A stretch of 64,000 bases of DNA from Kitasatospora cineracea (GCF_003751605.1 NZ_RJVJ01000003.1:248001-312000), one strand, 5' to 3'. Positions 32,156 to 40,256 are shown, counted from the stretch's first letter. The notes: generated by a model not told the origin, from the sequence alone. Numbers and translations are program-made.

Positions 32156-33355
32156 GTGTTCGAGAACGTCCGCGACGACCTCGCCGCCACCCTCGCCGAG
32201 ATCCGCGAAGCCGGCCTGTTCAAGCCGGAACGCGTCATCGGCACCCCGCAGTCCGCCGAGATCGCCGTCACCTCCGGCAACGGCGGCCAGGTGCTCAACT
32301 TCTGCGCCAACAACTACCTCGGCCTCGCCGACCACCCCGCCGTGGTCGCCGCCGCCAAGGACGCCCTCGACCGCTGGGGCTACGGCATGGCGTCGGTGCG
32401 CTTCATCTGCGGCACCCAGGACGTCCACAAGGAACTGGAGCAGCGCCTCTCCCAGTTCCTCGGCCAGGAGGACACCATCCTGTACTCCTCCTGCTTCGAC
32501 GCCAACGGCGGCGTCTTCGAGACCCTGCTCGACGAGCGCGACGCCGTCATCTCCGACGCCCTCAACCACGCCTCCATCATCGACGGCATCCGCCTCTCCA
32601 AGGCCCGCCGCCACCGCTACGCCAACCGCGACCTCGCCGACCTCGAGAAGCAGCTCCAGGACACCCAGGACGCCCGCCGCCGCCTCATCGTCACCGACGG
32701 CGTCTTCTCGATGGACGGCTACATCGCCCCGCTCGCCGAGATCTGCGACCTCGCCGACCGCTACGACGCCATGGTCATGGTCGACGACTCGCACGCCGTC
32801 GGCTTCGTCGGCCCCACCGGCCGCGGCACCCCCGAACTGCACGGCGTGACGGACCGCGTCGACATCATCACCGGCACCCTCGGCAAGGCCCTCGGCGGCG
32901 CGTCCGGCGGCTACGTCGCCGCCCGCCGCGAGATCGTCGCCCTGCTGCGCCAGCGCTCGCGCCCCTACCTGTTCTCCAACTCGCTCGCCCCGGTGATCGC
33001 CGCCGCCTCGCTCACCGTCCTCGACCTGCTCGAAACCAGCGACGACCTGCGCGACCGGCTGCGCGCCAACACCGAGCTGTTCCGGACCAAGATGACCGAG
33101 GCCGGGTTCGAGATCCTGCCCGGCGAGCACGCCATCGCCCCCGTCATGGTCGGCGACGCCGCCCGGGCCGGCCGCCTCGCCGAACTCCTCCTCGAACGCG
33201 GCGTCTACGTGATCGGCTTCTCCTACCCCGTCGTCCCGCACGGCGCCGCCCGCATCCGGGTCCAGCTCTCCGCCGCCCACAGCACCGCGGACGTCGAACG
33301 CGCCGTCGCCGCCTTCATCGACGCCCGCGCCGCGCTGGACGCCCCCGGCGCCTGA
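32156..33355 (+). CDS. kbl: glycine C-acetyltransferase / 2-amino-3-ketobutyrate CoA ligase (399 aa)
   Basis: PLP enzyme of the alpha-oxoamine synthase family: converts 2-amino-3-ketobutyrate and CoA into glycine and acetyl-CoA. Seen: FCANNYLGLADHPAVVAAAK, GMASVRFICGTQDVHKELEQ, the PLP aspartate region VMVDDSHAVGFVGPTGRGTP, and the lysine motif TGTLGKALGGASGGYVA. GTG 32156 has GAGGAG about 10 nt upstream. Downstream are two strong hairpins, so it ends the operon with tdh. Confidence 0.96.
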   Translation: MFENVRDDLAATLAEIREAGLFKPERVIGTPQSAEIAVTSGNGGQVLNFCANNYLGLADHPAVVAAAKDALDRWGYGMASVRFICGTQDVHKELEQRLSQFLGQEDTILYSSCFDANGGVFETLLDERDAVISDALNHASIIDGIRLSKARRHRYANRDLADLEKQLQDTQDARRRLIVTDGVFSMDGYIAPLAEICDLADRYDAMVMVDDSHAVGFVGPTGRGTPELHGVTDRVDIITGTLGKALGGASGGYVAARREIVALLRQRSRPYLFSNSLAPVIAAASLTVLDLLETSDDLRDRLRANTELFRTKMTEAGFEILPGEHAIAPVMVGDAARAGRLAELLLERGVYVIGFSYPVVPHGAARIRVQLSAAHSTADVERAVAAFIDARAALDAPGA

Positions 33356-33403
33356 ACCCCCCTCCCGACCAGGGCGCGGGAACCCTCAACCGCGTCCCAC
33401 CCG

Positions 33404-33438
33404 GGTCCGTCCCCCCACCCCCCTTCCGGGGACGGACC
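33404..33438 (+). terminator. first hairpin after kbl
   Basis: An 11-bp perfect stem (33404-33414, GGTCCGTCCCC, with 33428-33438) with a 13-nt C-rich loop, about 50 bp after the kbl stop. Confidence 0.6.
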
Positions 33439-33441
33439 ACC

Positions 33442-33473
33442 GGCGCGGGGAGCCACTCCCGGCTCCCCGCGCC
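33442..33473 (+). terminator. second hairpin after kbl
   Basis: A 13-bp perfect stem (GGCGCGGGGAGCC 33442-33454 with 33461-33473) with a 6-nt loop, directly following the first hairpin. Confidence 0.75.
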
Positions 33474-33575
33474 ACCCCCTTCCCCGGCCCCGTGCCGTCG
33501 CGCGCCGAACTCCGCGCTGCCCCGCGCCGAGCCCCGCGCCACCCCCTTCCCCGGCCCCGTGCCGTCGCGCGCCGA
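33465..33575. repeat. two identical 44-bp direct repeats, period 67 bp
   Basis: 33465-33508 and 33532-33575 are identical (both begin CCCCGCGCCACCCCCTTCCC). The first copy shares its left end with the right arm of the terminator stem. The interval between the hairpins and the LysR gene is otherwise non-coding. Confidence 0.88.
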
Positions 33576-33651
33576 GCCTGCTCGGGGCCCCGCGCCGTCC
33601 CGGGTCCGGCCCCCGTCCCGGACGGGTCCGCCGCGCTGGCAGAATTGACCC

Positions 33652-34572
33652 GTGATCGACGCACGACGGCTGCGGACCCTCCGGGCCGTGGCCGACCACC
33701 GGACCGTGACCGCCGCGGCGGCCGCGCTCTACCTCACCCCCTCCGCGGTCTCCCAGCAGCTCGCCGCGCTCGAGCAGGAGACCGGGCACACCCTGCTGGT
33801 CCGGGCCGGACGCGGGGTCCGGCTCACCGCCGCCGGGGAGATCCTGCTCACCCACGCCGACGCCGTCCTCGCCCAGCTCGAACGCGCCGAGGCCGACCTC
33901 GCGGCCTACAGTTCCGGCGCGGCCGGCGAGGTCACCGTCGCCGCCTTCGCCACCGGCATCGCCCTGGTCCTCGCCCCCGCCGTCGCCGCCCTCGCCGGCA
34001 GCGCCCCCGACCTGCGGGTCCGCGTCCTGGACGCGGAGGGCGACGCCAGCCTGCCGATGCTGCTCGACGGACGCGCCGACATCGCCGTCGCCGTCGAGTA
34101 CCGCGGCGCCCCGCGCGCCGACGACCGCCGACTGACCCGGCTGCCGCTGTACGCCGAACCCTTCGACGCCGTCCTCCCGCTGCACCACCCGCTCGCCGCC
34201 GGGACCGGTCCGGTCGCGGTCGCCGACCTGGCCGCCGAGCCCTGGATCGGCCCCTACCCGGGCAACCCCTGCCACGACGTGGTCCTGCTGGCCTGCGAGC
34301 ACGCGGGCTTCCAGCCCCGGCTGGTCCACTCCTCCGACGACTTCCGGGCCGTCACCGCCCTGGCCTCGGCCGGCGCCGGAGTGGCCCTGGTCCCGCGCTC
34401 GGCCCTGCGCGGCACCGAGTCGGACGCGATCGCCGTCCGCCCCGTCGACAGCGCCCTCGCCACCCGCAAGGTCTTCGCCGCGACCCGGGCCGGCGCCGAA
34501 CTCCACCCCCTGATCCGCCCCGTCCTCACCGCTCTCGCCACCGCCGCCGGCCACCTCGACCACCCGGCCTGA
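33652..34572 (+). CDS. LysR-family regulator (306 aa)
   Basis: N-terminal wHTH (LRTLRAVADHRTVTAAAAAL, LTPSAVSQQLAALEQETGHT) and LysR substrate-binding domain (VTVAAFATGIALVLAPAVAA, LLDGRADIAVAVEYRG). GTG 33652; CAGAAT 7 nt upstream looks like a -10 box, so the message may be leaderless. There is no divergent target: the gene stands between the tdh-kbl operon and the toxin-antitoxin pair, all on the same strand, so its regulon cannot be guessed. Confidence 0.9.
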   Translation: MIDARRLRTLRAVADHRTVTAAAAALYLTPSAVSQQLAALEQETGHTLLVRAGRGVRLTAAGEILLTHADAVLAQLERAEADLAAYSSGAAGEVTVAAFATGIALVLAPAVAALAGSAPDLRVRVLDAEGDASLPMLLDGRADIAVAVEYRGAPRADDRRLTRLPLYAEPFDAVLPLHHPLAAGTGPVAVADLAAEPWIGPYPGNPCHDVVLLACEHAGFQPRLVHSSDDFRAVTALASAGAGVALVPRSALRGTESDAIAVRPVDSALATRKVFAATRAGAELHPLIRPVLTALATAAGHLDHPA

Positions 34573-34611
34573 ACCGCCGTCCCCCGCCGTCCCCCGCTGT
34601 CCGCCGCCCGC

Positions 34612-34657
34612 CCGGTCGAATAACCGGTCGACCGCGCCCCGTCCCGCCCGCTAGCTT
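34612..34657 (+). promoter_or_regulatory. promoter/operator of the Fic/Doc toxin-antitoxin operon
   Basis: Two direct repeats CCGGTCGA (34612-34619 and 34624-34631) are spaced 12 bp apart, the second forming the palindrome CGGTCGACCG (34625-34634), followed by a TAGCTT -10 box at 34652-34657. The repeats cover the -35 region, as expected for autoregulation by an antitoxin complex. Confidence 0.5.
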
Positions 34658-34697
34658 CCACCCCGGAGATCGAACCCGTCCGGGAGGAGGCACCGCG

Positions 34698-34829
34698 GTG
34701 GAGCAGCAGGAGCAGGACCGGCAGGAGCAGGACCGGCCGTCCGAGCAGCACGCCGCGCGCCGCGCCGCGCTGGTGGCGCGGATCCGGGCGGCGAACGCCG
34801 AGACGCTGGAGAGGCTGGCCGAGCTGTGA
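34698..34829 (+). CDS. small antitoxin-like protein (43 aa)
   Basis: A Gln/Glu/Asp/Arg-rich, helical peptide (EQQEQDRQEQDRPSEQHAAR, ALVARIRAANAETLERLAEL) translated from GTG 34698 behind a strong GGGAGGAGG site. Its stop overlaps the start of the Doc-like gene (GTGA), so the two are coupled. Size, charge and position fit a short antitoxin of a Fic/Doc toxin that lacks a separate DNA-binding fold. No family could be named from sequence alone. Confidence 0.72.
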   Translation: MEQQEQDRQEQDRPSEQHAARRAALVARIRAANAETLERLAEL

Positions 34830-35236
34830 GCGCCCGCCACGAGGCCGCCGTGCACCTGGACGAGGAAGACATCGAGTACCTGCTGGGCCGCGTCGCGGTG
34901 GTGCGCGAGCGCTCGCTGCTGCGCTCCGCGCTCGGCCGCCCGCGGGCCTCGGCGTTCGGGGCGGACGCGTACCCGGACGTGTGGGCCAAGGCGGTCGCGC
35001 TCGGCGAGTCCCTCGCCCGCAACCACCCGATGACGGACCGGAACAAGCGCACCGCCTTCGAGTCGATGCTGCTGTTCCTCGACTACAACGGGCAGCCGTA
35101 CACCGACCCGCACCCGGACGACGCCGTGGCCTTCGTGCTGCGGCTGGCCCAGGGCGGCTACCACGGTCATTTCGACGCGGCGGTGGCCGACTTCCGCCGG
35201 ATGCTCGGCGCGGACGCCGCCCGGGACCGCGTGTGA
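34826..35236 (+). CDS. Fic/Doc-family toxin (136 aa)
   Basis: Doc-type Fic-fold protein. The core motif reads HPMTDRNKRTAFESM (His67 to Arg75 for HPMTDRNKR), compared with HxFx(D/N)(A/G)NKR of Doc kinases, which phosphorylate EF-Tu. The position normally Ala/Gly is Arg here, so activity may be altered. Supporting features: VHLDEEDIEYLLGRVAVVRE near the N-terminus and VWAKAVALGESLARN in the helix before the motif, with Doc-like length. Coupled to the upstream 43-aa antitoxin candidate. Confidence 0.86.
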   Translation: MSARHEAAVHLDEEDIEYLLGRVAVVRERSLLRSALGRPRASAFGADAYPDVWAKAVALGESLARNHPMTDRNKRTAFESMLLFLDYNGQPYTDPHPDDAVAFVLRLAQGGYHGHFDAAVADFRRMLGADAARDRV

Positions 35237-35337
35237 GATCTGCAGCGAGTAGGGCTCGAACGATGCCCGGCCCGTCGTGATCAGCACGTGAGGTACGGCC
35301 GGCCCGTGGCTGGGCATCGAGCCGGTGCCGGGACGCG

Positions 35338-35480
35338 TGCGGCCTTTACGGCGGGGAGCGGCAGTTCATCGACGCCTTCGGGTGTGGCTCGATCGAGCAG
35401 CAGTGGGTGGACATCCGCGGTTCCTGCACGAGGACGACGAGGACCCCGGCGCGGACCCGGGAAGCGGCCCCTGGAACTGA
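35338..35480 (+). pseudogene. possible frameshifted relic of an unknown gene
   Basis: Reading GLYGGERQFIDAFGCGSIEQ QWVDIRG in one frame and, after one missing base near 35420, FLHEDDEDPGADPGSGPWN and stop in another gives a plausible acidic C-terminus. No family could be named and no start is present. This is a weak call. Confidence 0.3.
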
Positions 35481-35591
35481 TCCGGCTCTGCCCCGGCATT
35501 CGGGCGGTCCGCTCGACCAAACGGCCGCCTGAATTGTCGGCCCAAGTCTGTTTTGCGGCGAAAGCGCAGCCGTCACCGAAGCCGACGGAGC

Positions 35592-35618
35592 GTCACGAGC
35601 CGGTAAAAATTGGCAAAG
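35592..35618 (+). promoter_or_regulatory. GlnR-like site upstream of the urea transporter
   Basis: GTCAC-N6-GTAAA-N6-CAAAG resembles the actinobacterial GlnR pattern gTnAC-n6-GaAAC, in a locally AT-richer stretch 200 bp upstream of the urea channel gene. Nitrogen control of urease by GlnR is established in Streptomyces; this particular site is an inference. Confidence 0.35.
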
Positions 35619-35816
35619 GATGCCCCTCCCGGCGGTCCCGCTGGGCTGCTGCTTCAACAGATTGTTGCAGATCAGCGGCCGAGTGGTGACGCTCCGTGGA
35701 TTTGGCGTGACTCCCTGCTCCTGATGGAATTCGCAATCCGCAGGAGTACGGTTCCGGAGGAATCGCCGGGGCCAACTTCCAGGCAGGCCGGCCGTACCGG
35801 AAATTGGTGCGCAGTC

Positions 35817-36788
35817 ATGGGGCAGCAATGGGGCGGGGAGAAAGCCGCCGCGGCGATCCGGCCGGTATTCGGCCGGTTCCCCGGGGAAGTCCTGCGCGGT
35901 GTCGCGCAGGTCGATTTCATGCCGTCCGCGGTGTGCGGGCTGTTCTTCACGGCGGCCCTGTTCGCGGCCGGCCCGCAGTACGGCCTCTACGGGCTGCTCG
36001 GCAGCGCCGTCGCCACCGCGGCGGCGTACGGGCTGGGGCTGGACCGGACCGCGGTGGGGGCGGGGCTGCACGGGTACAACGGGTGCCTGGTGGCGCTGGC
36101 CTGCGCCGTGTTCCTGGGCGCGGGCCACCCGGCGACCCTCGCGGTCGCGGTGCTCGGCGCGGCGGTCGCGGTGGTGCTCACCGCGGGCCTCGCCGCACTG
36201 CTCGCCAAGGCCGCGCTGCCCGTCCTGACCGCGCCGTTCTGCCTGGTCGCCACCGCCCTCACGGCCGCCGCCCCGGGCTTCCGGCAGCTGTGGCACGGCG
36301 CCCCGGCGCCCGCCGCACTGCCCGCCCCCGCGACCGGCACCACCGCGCCGGGCTGGGGCGACCTCTGGCACGGGTTCTTCGCCAACATCGGCCAGGTCTT
36401 CTTCCTCCCGCAGTGGTACGCCGGCCTGCTGTTCCTGGCCGGACTGTTCGCCGCCGGCCGCCTCGCCGGCCTGGCGGCCTGCGCGGGCAGCGCCACCGCC
36501 CTGCTCACCGCCTGGGCGTTCGGCGCGCCCGGCGACCAGGTCGGCCAGGGCCTGCTCGGCTACAGCGGCGTGCTGACGGCCCTCGCCCTGCACGGGGTGT
36601 TCCTGGCCCCGGGCGGGTGGAGCCTCGGGTACGCCCTGGCCGGCGCGGCCACCGCGACCCTGCTCACCCCGGCCCTCGGCGCGGTCACCGCCCCGTTCGG
36701 CGGCCACGCCCTCACCTGGCCGTTCGTCCTCACCACCCTGCTCTTCCTGGCCGCCGTCCCCGCCGTGCCCCGACTGCACCGGCGCTGA
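35817..36788 (+). CDS. urea transporter (UT family, 323 aa)
   Basis: Inner-membrane urea channel. Duplicated UT halves are visible: FPGEVLRGVAQVDFMPSAVC GLFF with GLHGYNGCLVALACAVFLGA in the first, WHGFFANIGQVFFLPQWYAG with LLGYSGVLTALALHGVFLAP in the second, both containing the conserved (G)xNGxL/xSGVL loops. About ten hydrophobic segments. ATG 35817 gives a typical length; the frame stays open upstream to 35610 but without ribosome-binding site or conserved residues. It heads the urease operon and should supply its substrate. Confidence 0.9.
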   Translation: MGQQWGGEKAAAAIRPVFGRFPGEVLRGVAQVDFMPSAVCGLFFTAALFAAGPQYGLYGLLGSAVATAAAYGLGLDRTAVGAGLHGYNGCLVALACAVFLGAGHPATLAVAVLGAAVAVVLTAGLAALLAKAALPVLTAPFCLVATALTAAAPGFRQLWHGAPAPAALPAPATGTTAPGWGDLWHGFFANIGQVFFLPQWYAGLLFLAGLFAAGRLAGLAACAGSATALLTAWAFGAPGDQVGQGLLGYSGVLTALALHGVFLAPGGWSLGYALAGAATATLLTPALGAVTAPFGGHALTWPFVLTTLLFLAAVPAVPRLHRR

Positions 36789-36929
36789 CCGCCGGCCGTT
36801 CCCCGCCCGACCACCCCGGAACCCCCGACACTTCGGACACTTCCCACCCCGCCGCCCGGCGGTGCTCGGCGCTGCCCGAACGCCCGCCCGGCATTTCGAC
36901 CGGATTCCCGGAAAGGACGCGTGGCTCCC

Positions 36930-37235
36930 GTGAATCTCTCCCCCCGCGAGATCGACAAGCTGTACATCTACGTCGTGGCCGACCTGGCCCGCAAACGCCG
37001 CGACCGCGGCGTCAAGCTGAACTACAGCGAAGCCTGCGCACTGATCAGCGAGGCCGTCATGGAGGGCGCCCGGGACGGCCGGACCGTCGCCGAATGCATG
37101 GAGATCGGCAAGCAGGCGGTCCGCGGCGAGGACGTCATGCCGGGCGTGCGGGAGATGCTCCCGCTGCTCCAGGTCGAGGCCGCCTTCGTCGACGGGACCA
37201 AGCTGGTCTCCTGCCACGACCCGGTCGGCGCCTGA
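36930..37235 (+). CDS. ureA: urease gamma subunit (101 aa)
   Basis: Smallest structural subunit of the nickel enzyme urease. NLSPREIDKLYIYVVADLAR, LNYSEACALISEAVMEGARD, GEDVMPGVREMLPLLQVEAA and VDGTKLVSCHDP are diagnostic. GTG 36930 gives the family's 100-residue length; GTG 36921, nearer the AAGGA site at 36913-36917, is a possible alternative. The next gene (CbiX-like) starts 3 bp after its stop. Confidence 0.95.
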   Translation: MNLSPREIDKLYIYVVADLARKRRDRGVKLNYSEACALISEAVMEGARDGRTVAECMEIGKQAVRGEDVMPGVREMLPLLQVEAAFVDGTKLVSCHDPVGA

Positions 37236-37238
37236 CCG

Positions 37239-38060
37239 ATGACGCACCCTCAGCACGCCGTCGTGGTGCTGGCCGGCGGCCACGAGAGCGACGGCGGACG
37301 GGACCTCGCCCCCCTGGTCGCCGCCACCGCCGCCACCGCCGCCACCGCCGGGCCGACGGTGCACGCCGCCGCCCCGGCCGGCCGCCCGCTGGCCGAGGCG
37401 GTCCGCGCGGCCCTGGCCGCACCGGGCGGCCACCCGGTGTGCGTCGTCCCGATGACCCTCGGCCGGGACCCGCGCCTGGTCGCCGAGACCGCCCGGACCC
37501 TGCGCGGACTCACCGCCGAGCAGGGGCAGCGGCCCGGACGGCTCGCGCTGACCGCGCCGTTCGCCGCCGCCGAACACCTGGTCGGCTGGCTGCGCGCCGC
37601 CGCCCGCACCGCCCCCGCCGCCCCGGACGGCGCGCTGCTGGTCACCGCCCCGGCGGCCGGCCCGTTCGAGGACGCCGAACTGTTCCGGATCGCCCGGCTG
37701 GCCCGGCAGTTCGGCCGCCACCGCTGGGTGGAGGTCGCGTTCGACGACGGCGACCCCGACCCGGCCGAGGGCGCGGCCCGCTGCCGCCTGCTCGGCGCGC
37801 GCACCGTCACCGCCGTCCCGGCCGCGTTCGGACCGGCCCTGCGCACCCCCGTCCCCGGCGTGCTCGACGGCGGCCCGCTGCTGCGCCCGTCCGCCGTCGC
37901 CGGGGTGCTCGCGGCCCGGACGGCGGACGCCCTGCACCTGCTCGGCCACGGCGAGGACGGCACCGCCGCCGGCCTGGACGCCGAGCACGGCCACGGCTAC
38001 GCGCACAGCCACGGCCACGGCCACGGCCACGGCCCGGGCGAACCGTCCCACACCCACTGA
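37239..38060 (+). CDS. CbiX/SirB-like metal chelatase-fold protein with His-rich tail (273 aa)
   Basis: Resembles sirohydrochlorin/cobalt chelatases of the CbiX type: HAVVVLAGGHESDGGRDLAP at the N-terminus, VCVVPMTLGRDPRLVAETAR and LLVTAPAAGPFEDAELFRIA, then a second degenerate half. The C-terminus is HGHGYAHSHGHGHGHGPG..HTH, with nine His in the last 27 residues, a tail typical of Ni/Co-binding proteins. It is embedded between ureA and ureB with 3-bp and 58-bp gaps, with no cobalamin or sirohaem genes nearby. A role in nickel storage or delivery to urease is inferred; chelatase activity is not shown. Confidence 0.82.
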   Translation: MTHPQHAVVVLAGGHESDGGRDLAPLVAATAATAATAGPTVHAAAPAGRPLAEAVRAALAAPGGHPVCVVPMTLGRDPRLVAETARTLRGLTAEQGQRPGRLALTAPFAAAEHLVGWLRAAARTAPAAPDGALLVTAPAAGPFEDAELFRIARLARQFGRHRWVEVAFDDGDPDPAEGAARCRLLGARTVTAVPAAFGPALRTPVPGVLDGGPLLRPSAVAGVLAARTADALHLLGHGEDGTAAGLDAEHGHGYAHSHGHGHGHGPGEPSHTH

Positions 38061-38118
38061 CATCCCCCCATGACACCCCCACAGACCCGCAGTGAACCGG
38101 CAGAGAGGAAGGGCAGCC

Positions 38119-38532
38119 ATGTCTGGTGGCGCCGCGTACCTGTACGGCGACGACCCGGTGGAGATCAACGCCGGCCGTGCCAAGGCCACCGTCACGGTCA
38201 GCAACACCGGTGACCGGGCGATCCAGGTCGGCTCGCACTACCACTTCTTCGAGGCCAACCGGGCCCTCGACTTCGACCGCGAGGCCGCCTTCGGCAAGCA
38301 CCTCGACATCCCGGCCGGCACCGCTGTCCGGTTCGAGCCGGGCGACACCCGGGACGTCGTGCTGGCCGAGTTCGGCGGCCACCGCCGCCTGGTCGGCTTC
38401 GCCAACCTGGTGGACGGCGGCGTCACCGCCCCCGCCACCCGCGACCGCTCCCTGCGCCGGGCCGCCGAACAGGGCTTCAAGGGCTCCACCACCCCCGGCA
38501 CCACCCCCGACCGCCAGGAAGGCGACCGCTGA
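38119..38532 (+). CDS. ureB: urease beta subunit (137 aa)
   Basis: Structural subunit of urease: VEINAGRAKATVTVSNTGDR, IQVGSHYHFFEANRALDFDR, RLDIP-type HLDIPAGTAVRFEPGDTRDV and FGGHRRLVGFANLVDG are family hallmarks. The C-terminus is extended past the usual end by about 30 polar residues (TTPGTTPDRQEGDR). ATG 38119 has GAGAGGAAGGG upstream. Its TGA overlaps the ureC ATG. Confidence 0.95.
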   Translation: MSGGAAYLYGDDPVEINAGRAKATVTVSNTGDRAIQVGSHYHFFEANRALDFDREAAFGKHLDIPAGTAVRFEPGDTRDVVLAEFGGHRRLVGFANLVDGGVTAPATRDRSLRRAAEQGFKGSTTPGTTPDRQEGDR

Positions 38533-40256
38533 TGGCCATCCTCTCCCGCAAGCAGTACACCGACCTGTTCGGCCCGACCGTCGGCGACCGCTTCCACCTC
38601 GCCGACACCAACCTGGTCGTCGAGGTCGAACGGGACTTCAACCAGGGCCACTACGGCGACGAGGCCGTGTACGGCGGCGGCAAGGCGATCCGCGACGGCA
38701 TGGCGCAGGACCCGGCGGCCACCTCCGTCCAGGGCGCGCTCGACCTGGTGATCACCAACGTGGTGGTGCTGGACGCCGTGCTCGGCGTGGTCAAGGGCGA
38801 CATCGGCGTCAAGGACGGCTTCATCGTCGCCGTCGGCAAGGCCGGCAACCCGCACACCCAGGGCGGCGTGCACCCCAACCTGGTGATCGGCCCCGGCACC
38901 GAGGTGATCTCCGGCGAACACCTGATCGCCACCGCGGGCGGCATCGACACGCACATCCACTTCATCGCCCCCCAGCAGGTGCAGGAGGCGCTCAGCAACG
39001 GCATCACCACCCTGATCGGCGGCGGCACCGGCCCGTCCGACGGCACCAACGGCACCACCTGCACGCCCGGCCCGTGGAACCTCCACCGGATGTACCAGGC
39101 CGTCGAGGACCTGCCGGTCAACGTCGGCCTGCTCGGCAAGGGCAACGGCGCGCTGCCCGGCGCGCTGCGCGAACAGGTCGAGGCGGGCGCCTGCGGCCTC
39201 AAGGTGCACGAGGACTGGGGCAGCACCCCGGCCGCGGTCGACAGCGCGCTGAGCGTCGCCGACGAGTACGACGTGCAGGTGGCGATCCACACCGACACGC
39301 TCAACGAGTCCGGCTACTTCGAGGACACCCTGTCCGCGATCGACGGCCGCACCATCCACACCTTCCACACCGAGGGCGCGGGCGGCGGCCACGCCCCCGA
39401 CATCATGCGGATCGCCGGCGAGCCCAACGTGCTGCCCTCGTCCACCAACCCGACGCTGCCCTACACCGTCAACTCGGTGGACGAACTGCTCGACATGGTG
39501 ATGGTCTGCCACCACCTCAGCCACAGCATCCCCGAGGACGTCTCGTTCGCCGACTCTCGGGTCCGGGCCGAGACCATCGCCGCCGAGACGGTGCTGCACG
39601 ACGAGGGCGTGATCTCGATCTTCTCCTCCGACTCGCAGGCGATGGGCCGGATCGGCGAGTCCTTCACCCGCGCCTTCCAGACCGCCCACCACTGCAAGGA
39701 CCAGCGCGGCAAGCTGGCCGGAGACAGCGAACGGCACGACAACTTCCGGGTGCTCCGCTACCTGGCCAAGCTCACCATCAACCCGGCCGTCGCCTCCGGC
39801 ACCGCCGACCACATCGGCTCGCTGGAGGCGGGCAAGCTCGCCGACATCGTGCTGTGGCCGATCCACTCCTTCGCCGCCAAACCCAAGATGGTGATCAAGG
39901 GCGGCATGATCAACTGGGCCCTGATGGGCGACCCCAACGCCTCCCTGCCCACCCCCCAACCCGTCTACTACCGGCCGATGTTCGGCCAGTACGGACGGGC
40001 CCGGCAGGCCACCCGGGTCTCCTTCATGTCACAGGCCGCCGTAGACCTCGGCGTCCCCGCCGAACTCGGCCTGCGCAGCACCGTGCTGCCGGTGCGCCGC
40101 TGCCGCTCGGTCGGCAAGCAGCACATGGTCCGCAACGACGCGCTGCCGCGGATCGAGGTCGACCCGGAGACCTACAAGGTCACCCTGGACGGCGAGCCCG
40201 CCACCATCGAACCCGCCCGCGAACTGCCGCTCAACCACCTGTTCTACCTCGCGTGA
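38532..40256 (+). CDS. ureC: urease alpha (catalytic) subunit (574 aa)
   Basis: Amidohydrolase carrying the di-nickel site that hydrolyses urea to ammonia and carbamate. Ligands are in place: His141/His143 (GGIDTHIHFIAP), carbamylated Lys224 (GLKVHEDWG), His253 (AIHTDTLNE), His279 (FHTEGAGGGH), flap residues CHHLSHSIPED (326-336) and Asp367 (FSSDSQAMGR). Full family length, no truncation. The flap reads HHLSHSI where many ureases have HHLDPSI or HHLNPSI. Translationally coupled to ureB (TGATG) and to ureF (GTGA). Confidence 0.97.
   Translation: MAILSRKQYTDLFGPTVGDRFHLADTNLVVEVERDFNQGHYGDEAVYGGGKAIRDGMAQDPAATSVQGALDLVITNVVVLDAVLGVVKGDIGVKDGFIVAVGKAGNPHTQGGVHPNLVIGPGTEVISGEHLIATAGGIDTHIHFIAPQQVQEALSNGITTLIGGGTGPSDGTNGTTCTPGPWNLHRMYQAVEDLPVNVGLLGKGNGALPGALREQVEAGACGLKVHEDWGSTPAAVDSALSVADEYDVQVAIHTDTLNESGYFEDTLSAIDGRTIHTFHTEGAGGGHAPDIMRIAGEPNVLPSSTNPTLPYTVNSVDELLDMVMVCHHLSHSIPEDVSFADSRVRAETIAAETVLHDEGVISIFSSDSQAMGRIGESFTRAFQTAHHCKDQRGKLAGDSERHDNFRVLRYLAKLTINPAVASGTADHIGSLEAGKLADIVLWPIHSFAAKPKMVIKGGMINWALMGDPNASLPTPQPVYYRPMFGQYGRARQATRVSFMSQAAVDLGVPAELGLRSTVLPVRRCRSVGKQHMVRNDALPRIEVDPETYKVTLDGEPATIEPARELPLNHLFYLA

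Larger units (their letters stand above)
35237..35816. other. gene-poor region between the toxin-antitoxin pair and the urease island
   Basis: No intact gene is recognised. An imperfect inverted repeat (35261-35272 with 35308-35319, 11 of 12 bp) follows the toxin gene. A frameshifted coding relic lies at 35338-35480. From about 35530 the composition becomes less GC-rich and contains a GlnR-like site, as expected of the urease promoter region. Confidence 0.5.

Noticed and set aside
35281..35520. 79-codon minus-strand frame
   Set aside because: Pro/Arg-rich composition and no start signal; a relic on the plus strand explains the same DNA better, though weakly.
35610..35816. N-terminal extension of the urea transporter frame
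   Set aside because: The added residues match no urea transporter, there is no ribosome-binding site, and the stretch overlaps the putative promoter/GlnR region.
37239..38060. Cobalamin or sirohaem biosynthesis cluster
   Set aside because: Only one CbiX-like gene is present and all neighbours are urease genes.
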